Under the pieces are notes generated by a model. The model was not told where the DNA came from, searched no databases, and worked only from the letters and a program-made list of their open reading frames with translations. DNA of 12,296 bases, from positions 1-12,296 of the forward strand of contig CAIVFQ010000099.1 of assembly GCA_903905285.1 (NCBI GenBank), written 5' to 3'. Positions 7,125 through 12,296 of the stretch are shown here, in pieces. This stretch comes from an uncultured Alphaproteobacteria bacterium (lineage in GTDB: Bacteria; Pseudomonadota; Alphaproteobacteria; Paracaedibacterales; CAIULA01). Within the stretch, counting starts at the first letter, position 1. Each line of letters starts with the position of its first letter. Both the position numbers and the translations under genes were made by a program.

Positions 7125-8285
7125 CTATCTAAAATAGGCTAATTGAGCGTCCATAGGGCCAGCCTTTAACCAGCCAGAGATACGATCATCAATATCTTTA
7201 TCGTTAAAATCCGCTTCAAGGCCAAGGTCTTTAGCAATTGCTTTATCTGTTAAAGCCTGCCAAGCAAGGTGCAAGTATTGGGTGACCCTGTAACGATTCG
7301 AAGTCAATCTTTCCATGCCAGCGCTAAAGAAATGGCGGACAATCTGCGCCTCTGTTTCTGACATCAATTTTTTGGACAGCAGGTCGTCAATTTTGTTTAA
7401 GTAGAGATTCAGTGTCGCTTCTAAGTCTGCAACAGCAGTTGAATAACGACTGGATAATTTCGTTATAGATTCAGTAAGGGAGCCTTCATAAGCAGCATCA
7501 TGAACTGTTTGATTATGCAAACCCAAAATATGCCGATTACCATGGTTGTCCTGCATGTCCTCAAGAATGTTTCTAAATCCTTGCAGGGTGTCTACCCAGT
7601 CTTCAATGGAGGTTTGAATAAGTTCTAATATCCGGTCGATGCTTATGACGCCATTATGAAAAACGAAATCAACAAACTGAGATCGAACGTCTGCATTAAG
7701 GCGTGACAAGGCCTGAGCAACCTTCAAAACATTTTCATGATTGGTGTCATCAGGGGTAATAAGCCGCAAAGTTTGAACAATGAACGCGTCATGTTCGGTT
7801 GGGCGAACTTCATTGAGAGCAGATATAATTCCAACCTGTTGAGCAAGGGTCATTGTCGGCCGAATAAGCCTGAACACCTGGTCAACAAAAAGGGATCGAT
7901 GATCAGTCGGTATTCTGCTAATAATTTGAAAGGATTTTGCAAAGGGCCTGGAAGCTGTCGCATCTGCGTTCATAAGCCGCAAATATTGGTTCACGGCGTC
8001 TTCCCTTTCAGAAGCATGAATTTTAGAAAGAATATCCAAGGCTTCTAGACCCATTGAGCCTTCTGGGGATTTTTGGCTAAGTTTTAAAATTTGTTCAACA
8101 AAATGCGGTTGTTCAACCTTAGGGATGTTATGGATAATACGGGTGGCTTTGGTGATTTTTGACTCGTTAAGCCGTGCGGATAAGATCCTCAATTGCATGT
8201 CAAAGTCGCTGCTGACGTCATCTCCGGCAAGGACAGCGTGAAAACCAGATATAGTAATTATCAATAATGAATGAATAGATAGCAT
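7125..8285 (-). CDS. Part 1 of the split gene: signal peptide and ~35-residue helical repeats
   Basis: ATG at 8285, with AGGA about 11 bases upstream, begins a Sec-like signal peptide MLSIHSLLIITISGFHAVLA. Residues ~28-210 hold a degenerate tandem repeat marked by an F-V-(D/E)-Q-(V/I)-(L/F)-(R/K)-L helix: FVEQILKL at 62, AVNQYLRL at 97, FVDQVFRL at 133, FIVQTLRL at 168 and FVDFVF at 204, with a faint earlier unit near 28. The spacing is 35-36 residues, like alpha-solenoid repeats used for protein binding. Residues ~211-380 are a non-repeat helical domain with NQTVHD at 258-263. If read alone, this is a 386-residue product ending at the premature TAG. The family is unknown; a secreted or periplasmic binding protein is the most that can be inferred. 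Confidence 0.7.
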   Translation of the reverse strand: MLSIHSLLIITISGFHAVLAGDDVSSDFDMQLRILSARLNESKITKATRIIHNIPKVEQPHFVEQILKLSQKSPEGSMGLEALDILSKIHASEREDAVNQYLRLMNADATASRPFAKSFQIISRIPTDHRSLFVDQVFRLIRPTMTLAQQVGIISALNEVRPTEHDAFIVQTLRLITPDDTNHENVLKVAQALSRLNADVRSQFVDFVFHNGVISIDRILELIQTSIEDWVDTLQGFRNILEDMQDNHGNRHILGLHNQTVHDAAYEGSLTESITKLSSRYSTAVADLEATLNLYLNKIDDLLSKKLMSETEAQIVRHFFSAGMERLTSNRYRVTQYLHLAWQALTDKAIAKDLGLEADFNDKDIDDRISGWLKAGPMDAQLAYFR

Positions 8286-8395
8286 AATCGTGATAATCCT
8301 ATATATGCATATTTGTACAAGTATACCTATTTAATGCTTAATTTTTTATTAACGATTTTTATTGAGTTTCAGATTTTTCTTAACAACACAACCTA

Positions 8396-8424
8396 TTTAT
8401 CAAATGCTGAATTAACGGTATGAT
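8396..8424 (+). promoter_or_regulatory. Candidate promoter of the TimA-MltA-Smr operon
   Basis: TATGAT at 8419-8424 is a good -10 element, and a poor -35 (TTTATC, 8396-8401) lies 17 bases upstream. The TimA start codon is at 8453, leaving a short leader with AAGG at 8441-8444 as the likely ribosome site. The 167-bp divergent gap holds no other obvious signal. The weak -35 makes this tentative. Confidence 0.3.
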
Positions 8425-8452
8425 GAAGGAATGGGTTTATAAGGCGTGATTT

Positions 8453-9100
8453 ATGGAAATTATTATTTTTGCAGTGCTGGCAGGGTATTTGTTCTTTCGA
8501 TTATGGAGCGTTTTGGGCGTGCGAACAGGCAATGAAAAGCCTTTGAATCTTTCCCGGCAAGAACATTTTGAAGGCGTTGAAAAGGACAATGTTGTTGTTA
8601 TGCTTAAACAAGCTGCAAAAAATACGGCGATAGAGGAATCAGACTCTGTGATCGATGGCCAGATTAGGCAGCTAAAAAAATCGATGTCTGGTTTTGATGA
8701 CATATCTTTTATTCGCGGGTCTGAAAATGCCTTTGTCCTGATTATTAAGGCCTACAGCGAAGGCAACGACAAACTCTTAAAACAATTGTTGGAAGAAACA
8801 GTTTATGAACAGTTTCATGCAGCCATCCTTGACCGCCAACAAAAAGGCCTAAGGCAAGAGGCTGAAATTGATTCCGTTCAGGCAGAATTAATGTCGATAG
8901 AAATTGTTGATAAAAAAGCCCAACTAACGGTGCGTTTTAAAAGCGAGCAGATGATTGCAACGTTTAACGAAGCCGGCGAAAATATTGATAATCCATCCCG
9001 GTTAAGAATTCCAGTGACTGACCTGTGGACGTTTGAAAAACCCTTAAAAGCCAAAAGCCCCACTTGGTTATTGGTTCGTACCAGTGCTGATATCCTTTAA
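8453..9100 (+). CDS. TimA/Tim44-domain inner-membrane adaptor protein
   Basis: The 215-residue protein has the pattern of the alphaproteobacterial TimA family, relatives of the mitochondrial import motor subunit Tim44. The N-terminus is a single membrane anchor (IIIFAVLAGYLFFRLWSVLG, ~3-22) followed by the family's R-T-G-x-E motif (RTGNE, 24-28). A linker precedes a C-terminal Tim44-like domain at ~70-212, ending DLWTFEKPL...PTWLLV, the typical family close. It probably works as a membrane-anchored adaptor on the inner membrane; the bacterial role is poorly defined. It is first in an operon with mltA and smr, and its last 17 bases overlap the mltA frame. The ATG at 8453 gives a correct anchor and has AAGG upstream. 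Confidence 0.85.
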   Translation: MEIIIFAVLAGYLFFRLWSVLGVRTGNEKPLNLSRQEHFEGVEKDNVVVMLKQAAKNTAIEESDSVIDGQIRQLKKSMSGFDDISFIRGSENAFVLIIKAYSEGNDKLLKQLLEETVYEQFHAAILDRQQKGLRQEAEIDSVQAELMSIEIVDKKAQLTVRFKSEQMIATFNEAGENIDNPSRLRIPVTDLWTFEKPLKAKSPTWLLVRTSADIL

Positions 9101-10031
9101 CGATTTGCCAGGTTGGCATGATGATACGTTGTTATCAATTGGGCCGGCTTTGTTTCATTCTGCCCCGGCCGTTCTTTGCAACGAAAACTTGAAACAATGG
9201 CACCCTTTTTACCACGCGGTTCAAACCTTAGTCCCCAATCAAGGGAACCAAGAAAACTGGCGTCAGTTGATTCAACGCTATTTAAAGCCTTATCAAAACA
9301 GCTGCGATACTCAAATGCATTTTACGGGCTATTACGAACCTTTATTGCGGGGGTCATTGCAGCAAGGGGGCGTTTATCAAACCCCTTTGTATGCGTTACC
9401 AAACAATGGTGACTTTAAGGTTCCCCGTGCAGCCATTGTCAACGGCGCGCTGGCGGGCAGGGGGTTGGAATTGGTTTGGGTTGATGATGCAATCGCGGCT
9501 TTCTTTTTGCAAATTCAAGGGTCTGGCCGGGTTCAGTTAGAGGATGGAAACGTCTTAAGGTTGGGGTATGCGGGAACAAACAGCCATGCCTATACTCCCA
9601 TCGGGAAAACCTTGATTGCCCGGGGTGCTTTGTCGGCTGGGAACGTCAGCCTTCAATCAATTTCCCAATGGCTGAAAGATCATTTTGAGGCGGCAGAAGA
9701 CGTGATGTCGGATAATCAATCTTATGTTTTCTTTAAACTTTTGCCGGGTGAAGATGGCCCGATTGGAACCCAAGGGGTGCCGTTAACGGCGGGGCGCAGT
9801 CTGGCTGTTGATCAAGACCATATAGATTTGGGAAGCTTGCTATGGGTTGATGTCCCACACCCTTTACAAAAAGATACGAATTTACAACGGATGATGATTG
9901 CCCAAGATACAGGTGGCGCCATTAAAGGCGCCTTTCGGGGTGATTATTTTTGGGGCTTTGGTGAGCACGCTGAGCAATGCGCTGGCGTTATGAATGTTAA
10001 AGGCAGATGCTTTCGTTTGTTGCCTGCTTAA
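9084..10031 (+). CDS. mltA: Membrane-bound lytic transglycosylase A family protein (MltA + 3D domains)
   Basis: MltA enzymes cleave the MurNAc-GlcNAc bond of peptidoglycan with formation of a 1,6-anhydro product. The MltA domain is visible from FTGYYEP (80-86) through IQGSGRV (144-150) and GYAGTNSHAYTPIGK. The C-terminal 3D domain has LLWVDVPHP (252-260), AQDTGGAIKG (273-282) and RGDYFWGFG (285-293); Asp287 aligns by motif with the catalytic Asp of E. coli MltA. The C-terminus (AGVMNVKGRCFRLLP) is typical, so the catalytic part is complete. The start is a GTG inside the end of the TimA gene. The frame is closed by a TAA at 9045-9047, and no signal peptide or lipobox can be encoded before VLISFNDLPGW, unlike normal MltA proteins. 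Export is therefore unexplained. Confidence 0.88.
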   Translation: MLISFNDLPGWHDDTLLSIGPALFHSAPAVLCNENLKQWHPFYHAVQTLVPNQGNQENWRQLIQRYLKPYQNSCDTQMHFTGYYEPLLRGSLQQGGVYQTPLYALPNNGDFKVPRAAIVNGALAGRGLELVWVDDAIAAFFLQIQGSGRVQLEDGNVLRLGYAGTNSHAYTPIGKTLIARGALSAGNVSLQSISQWLKDHFEAAEDVMSDNQSYVFFKLLPGEDGPIGTQGVPLTAGRSLAVDQDHIDLGSLLWVDVPHPLQKDTNLQRMMIAQDTGGAIKGAFRGDYFWGFGEHAEQCAGVMNVKGRCFRLLPA

Positions 10032-10040
10032 GGAAACAAA

Positions 10041-10547
10041 ATGAAAGACCCGTTAACCCCTGAAGACAAAGCATTATGGAGATTATTTAGCGAGGGGATT
10101 GACCGTCTGAAAAAGTCTAAGGAAGAGTTTGTTGTTCTGCCTTCTCCTTTACCTTTACCCCCATTAAAAAAACAGATCCCCGTTGTTATTCAGACCAAAC
10201 CTGAAATGAAGCCACGCCAGGTAAAGTACGAACTAAGCCCTCTAGAATCACGCCACCTTAAAAATATTATCATTGACGCCCGGCTAGATCTTCATGGCTA
10301 TAAACTTGACCAGGCGGAGGTTGCCTTAAACCGATTCATGACAACAAGTCAGCAGGTAAATCGGCGGTGGGTTTTAATTATCAGTGGCAAGGGTTTGCAC
10401 AGTGCTGAGGGGCGAGGGACGTTAAAGAAATTTGTGCAAGAATGGTTTCATCAAAATACGCATCTGGTAACGGGTTTTTCTGAATCAAAGCCCCAGCATG
10501 GCGGGGCCGGCGCCTTTTATGTTAAAGTCCGCCGTTTGCGTGTGTAG
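10041..10547 (+). CDS. Smr (small MutS-related) domain protein
   Basis: The 168-residue protein has a charged, Pro-rich N-terminal half and a C-terminal Smr domain at ~80-165. Diagnostic motifs are LDLHG (82-86), the core VLIISGKGLHS (111-121) followed by GTLKKFVQEWF, and the closing HGGAGAFYVKVRR (153-165). Smr domains act as nucleases or nucleic-acid binding modules; the role of this alphaproteobacterial subgroup, usually encoded after mltA, is not settled. AGGA at 10031-10034 gives a good ribosome site 6 bases before the ATG, and the gene starts 9 bp after the mltA stop, so it is the third gene of the operon. Its last 13 codons including the stop are repeated exactly at 11981-12019, 1.47 kb downstream. 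Confidence 0.9.
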   Translation: MKDPLTPEDKALWRLFSEGIDRLKKSKEEFVVLPSPLPLPPLKKQIPVVIQTKPEMKPRQVKYELSPLESRHLKNIIIDARLDLHGYKLDQAEVALNRFMTTSQQVNRRWVLIISGKGLHSAEGRGTLKKFVQEWFHQNTHLVTGFSESKPQHGGAGAFYVKVRRLRV

Positions 10548-10548
10548 C
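10509..10548 (+). repeat. 40-bp direct repeat, left copy (3' end of smr)
   Basis: These 40 bases, starting GGCGCCTTTTATG and ending CGTGTGTAGC, are identical to 11981-12020. They cover exactly the last 12 sense codons of smr (GAFYVKVRRLRV), its TAG stop and one further base. Bases before and after differ between the copies. The arrangement resembles an attachment site lying in the 3' end of a gene. Confidence 0.9.
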
Positions 10549-10594
10549 CATTTGATTCTACGCTTTTACAGCCCCGAATAAAAATGCCCAGTTC

Positions 10595-11617
10595 TTACCA
10601 AAATTTTCTGACAAGATTCGCAGCAAACTGCTTGGCAGCTGTTGCTTTGTTTCTTAGGGAATCCCAAAATCCAACATGTTCAACAATAGGTACAGCATGC
10701 TCGGAAGAGGCATCTCTTTTCATCGCATTTAAAGAATGATTGCTTAAAGAATAAGCATCTACCACAGCCTCAAGAGGGACCGACACGCCCACATGTTTAA
10801 ACCCTGTGAACCACCCTACTATAGTGGTGCCAAATGAGACCATTGAAATAGGGTCTTTTTTGCGCCAGATTCTAAATGCGTTTCCATCAAGCTTTCCTTC
10901 AATATCTTGTGCGCCTCTGCTATCAACAACCCGGGGTGAATTAAAGGTAACCAGTTTGAGCTCGGAAACTCTATCTTCGAAAACCTTCTTAATGTCAGCA
11001 GCAGCAATAGTCGCAAGAGCGCCACCCATACTGTGGCCTGTAACTTCGAGATCAAAGTTATCAGCATGAATGCCATGATGATTCTGTAAAAGATTCTGAA
11101 GGGTCGCTAGCATGGCTTCTCGGCTTTGCATGTAACGGGTGTAAAAGCCCCCATGAACGTAACCTTCGATATTTATTTCTTGTCCACTTACTTTTCTAGC
11201 CCAAACGTCGGTCAAGAGATCTGCGCGACATTCTGTACCATGAAATGATAAAACAATTCTGTGCTTTCCAGACAGAGGATCTCGTTGGCAAGCAACTAAT
11301 CCTGCTGGTACGTCTCCGTATCCTGGAATTGTTGCAGAAAAGGTGGTGATATTGTGGGTTTGCGCCAATATTTTACGATCATCATGGTCTACTTGCGTGC
11401 GGGTAGGTGCTGAGTAAAGAGCCACTTTCTCCGTTGTATTGTAGGAGGCCGAGGCGGCTGTAGCGCAGCGGGCTATTAAAGGGGCTTCGTTTTTTTGAGA
11501 TATCAAAACAGTTTCACGGTCTTCCTCTCGATCGGTAAAAGTGAAAACAGAAATTTCCCCAAAAGCCGGTGTGAATGAAATAAGCAGGCTGGCAATTAAA
11601 CTTGTTTTGTATGTCAT
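10595..11617 (-). CDS. Exported class 3 lipase (alpha/beta hydrolase)
   Basis: The 340-residue protein begins with a signal peptide (MTYKTSLIASLLISFTPAFG, cleaved near residue 20). The body matches the fungal-type Lipase_3 family: the oxyanion segment SFHGTE at 124-129, the nucleophile elbow GHSMG at 194-198 with Ser196, the acid region FRIWRKKDPISM with Asp255 as likely catalytic Asp, and the FKHVGVSV segment with His275 as likely catalytic His. FNSPRV at 225-230 is the usual strand after the elbow. It should hydrolyse glycerolipids outside the cytoplasm. It is convergent with smr (47-bp gap), is alone in its transcription unit, and lies between the two 40-bp repeats, which marks it as probable acquired cargo. 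The ATG at 11617 directly precedes the signal peptide; the ribosome site (AAAGAAAA) is weak. Confidence 0.88.
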   Translation of the reverse strand: MTYKTSLIASLLISFTPAFGEISVFTFTDREEDRETVLISQKNEAPLIARCATAASASYNTTEKVALYSAPTRTQVDHDDRKILAQTHNITTFSATIPGYGDVPAGLVACQRDPLSGKHRIVLSFHGTECRADLLTDVWARKVSGQEINIEGYVHGGFYTRYMQSREAMLATLQNLLQNHHGIHADNFDLEVTGHSMGGALATIAAADIKKVFEDRVSELKLVTFNSPRVVDSRGAQDIEGKLDGNAFRIWRKKDPISMVSFGTTIVGWFTGFKHVGVSVPLEAVVDAYSLSNHSLNAMKRDASSEHAVPIVEHVGFWDSLRNKATAAKQFAANLVRKFW

Positions 11618-11656
11618 TTTTTTCTTTATTGTAAGATGAGAATTTCTTATTACAAA

Positions 11657-11678
11657 ATATATATAACGTTAGATATAT
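11657..11678. promoter_or_regulatory. 22-bp dyad overlapping the lipase -10 and spacer
   Basis: The stretch is symmetric about AACGTT (11665-11670), with AT-rich arms and one mismatched pair (11663/11672). It covers the -10 element and half of the spacer, where a repressor would act. The alternating TA content lowers its weight. Confidence 0.3.
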
Positions 11679-11688
11679 AATTTTTCAA
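11660..11688 (-). promoter_or_regulatory. Sigma-70-type promoter of the lipase gene
   Basis: On the minus strand TTGAAA (11688-11683) and TATATA (11665-11660) are separated by exactly 17 bases, giving close matches to -35 and -10 elements. The expected transcript would start near 11653 with a leader of about 35 bases to the ATG at 11617. Confidence 0.55.
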
Positions 11689-11980
11689 GGATTTTTCTTC
11701 TGTAAATATGAAATAAAATGGTTTTATTTTGTTAAAATTTGAATAAAAAGGACTCTGTTTCTGTCAAAAGGCTGAATGGTCTGTGTGGTGGGTTCGCGTA
11801 GTGATTTTACAGAGGAGGCTGCAGAGAGACCTTTGTTTGGGGTGTTAACTTAGTATTAAGTTCTATGTGCTATTTTTAAAGGGTGGATTGGGCGGGGGTG
11901 GCCCCCCAACTGGTATAGGCGTTTTTAAAAAACTCTCCTCATCATTCAAGTCTAGCTTAATTTCCCTAACAAATCCTTAA

Positions 11981-12020
11981 GGCGCCTTTTATGTTAAAGT
12001 CCGCCGTTTGCGTGTGTAGC
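11981..12020 (+). repeat. 40-bp direct repeat, right copy (displaced smr 3' end)
   Basis: This copy is identical over 40 bases to the smr 3' end at 10509-10548 and in the same orientation. It has no open frame leading into it, being preceded by non-coding AAATCCTTAA, so it is an orphan gene end and not a second gene. The distance between equivalent bases is 1472 bp. Confidence 0.9.
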
Positions 12021-12047
12021 TAAACGGAATGAGCGATAAAATCTTTC

Positions 12048-12072
12048 AATATAGCTCATTTTAGGCTATATT
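12048..12072. terminator. Stem-loop after the right 40-bp repeat
   Basis: AATATAGC (12048-12055) and GCTATATT (12065-12072) form a perfect 8-bp stem with a 9-base loop, 27 bp past the displaced smr stop codon. If this was the original smr flank, the hairpin may have ended the operon's transcript. It lacks a following U-run, so the call is tentative. Confidence 0.35.
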
Positions 12073-12171
12073 ATGAGTTATATACCTTCTCGATATACCT
12101 CATATGTGGAATTGGCAGCAAAAAAATTGGCCTCAGTTTTCCTATAATAAGGAAGAACTATAGTATTTTTC

Positions 12172-12186
12172 TATTAGGTTAATAGA
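12172..12186. repeat. Inverted repeat in the probable IS630-type left end
   Basis: CTATTA (12172-12177) and TAATAG (12181-12186) are perfect inverted repeats with a 3-base centre, about 33-47 bp before the transposase start. The region around 12150-12190 is where the terminal inverted repeat of an IS630-type element should lie, but the right end is outside the window, so the boundary cannot be fixed. Confidence 0.3.
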
Positions 12187-12218
12187 CAAGTTTCAGATTG
12201 TGTGATAGTCAGGTGGAT

Positions 12219-12296
12219 ATGGCAAGAGCATATACGTTAGACCTACGGAAAAAGGTTATGTCTTTTGTTTCCCGAGGTGGGAGCAAAAGAGAAGCA
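12219..12296 (+). mobile_element. IS630-family transposase, N-terminal 26 codons (cut by window edge)
   Basis: ATG at 12219, preceded by AGGTGG at 12211-12216, opens a frame that runs to the window end. The residues MARAYTLDLRKKV followed by MSFVSRGGSKREA match the start of the helix-turn-helix domain of IS630-family (Tc1/mariner superfamily) transposases, whose N-termini typically read (A/S)YS-x-DLR-x-(R/K)V and then a Gly-x-Ser-x-R-E-A turn. These elements insert at TA dinucleotides. The catalytic DDE residues lie beyond the window, so completeness cannot be judged. Confidence 0.75.

Larger units (their letters stand above)
6244..8285 (-). pseudogene. Exported helical-repeat protein gene split by two one-base frameshifts
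   Basis: Three consecutive minus-strand reading frames abut and make one protein of about 680 residues if two single-base shifts are corrected. The first frame ends ...DAQLAYFR-stop at 7125. Skipping one T of the TTTT run (minus strand, about 7131-7134) gives AYLDSLGGQY and joins the second frame. The second frame ends ...EMTLKGS-stop at 6581. Skipping one base in the AAAGGGT stretch (about 6586-6592) gives LKGLEEQ and joins the third frame, which stops at 6244. Both shifts have the same sign (one extra base) and lie in homopolymer runs. This can be recent decay, sequencing error or less likely recoding. The reconstructed protein would be exported and mostly helical. The family is not recognised. 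Confidence 0.7.
11689..12218. other. Non-coding stretch between the lipase promoter and the transposase
   Basis: I see no convincing gene in these 530 bases. They contain a small hairpin AACTTA-GTAT-TAAGTT (11847-11862), a GC-rich hairpin (TTGGG at 11888-11892 with CCCCCCAA at 11902-11909, one bulged C) which has a T-run 12 bases further on, the second 40-bp repeat (11981-12020), an 8-bp stem-loop (12048-12072) and the probable left end of an IS630-type element. The part before 11980 would belong to the repeat-bounded lipase segment; the part after 12020 may be the original downstream flank of smr. Confidence 0.6.

Noticed and set aside
10819..11076. Minus-strand 85-codon frame inside the lipase
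   Set aside because: It lies entirely within the lipase gene in another frame while the lipase motifs in the main frame are intact.
11888..11930. GC-rich hairpin followed by TTTTT as an intrinsic terminator
   Set aside because: The T-run begins 12 bases after the stem, and no plus-strand gene ends nearby.
1..12296. CRISPR array, tRNA or rRNA genes
   Set aside because: No regularly spaced repeat series and no recognisable tRNA or rRNA core sequence were seen on either strand.

Overview
This AT-rich window looks like part of the chromosome of an alphaproteobacterium, probably a host-associated lineage such as Holosporales/Paracaedibacteraceae. The best lineage marker is the plus-strand trio at 8453-10547: a TimA/Tim44-type adaptor, an MltA murein transglycosylase and an Smr-domain protein, an order typical of Alphaproteobacteria. 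The low GC, a type VI secretion gene (tssA), several exported lipolytic enzymes, a decaying gene and an IS630-type transposase start fit an intracellular or amoeba-associated lifestyle. The taxon is an inference from gene content; no rRNA or tRNA gene is present to anchor it.

Layout, left to right. Positions 1-74 hold the start of a minus-strand charged, helix-prone protein cut by the window edge. 142-450 is a small exported protein of unknown function. 621-3662 is a compact minus-strand run transcribed tssA, then an exported coiled-coil protein, then a CorB/HlyC-CorC family membrane protein, with gaps of only 38 and 4 bp. 3749-6152 holds two tandem paralogous patatin-like phospholipases with signal peptides, duplicated together with their upstream regions. 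6244-8285 is one long gene for an exported helical-repeat protein, now split by two one-base frameshifts. The plus-strand TimA-MltA-Smr operon follows (8453-10547), with MltA overlapping the TimA stop and lacking an export signal. A minus-strand exported class 3 lipase (10595-11617) converges on smr. The right end (11618-12218) is non-coding and leads into the N-terminus of an IS630-family transposase (from 12219).

The most striking feature is a perfect 40-bp direct repeat. The last 13 codons of smr including the stop, plus one base (10509-10548), are repeated exactly at 11981-12020, so the lipase sits inside a ~1.47-kb segment bounded by smr 3'-end copies. This is the geometry left by integrative elements that enter the 3' end of a conserved gene and rebuild it, but here the element would carry a single lipase and no integrase.

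Together, the three lipolytic enzymes with Sec-type signal peptides (two patatins, one lipase) and tssA suggest a region concerned with attack on or remodelling of membranes, beside housekeeping genes for the cell envelope.
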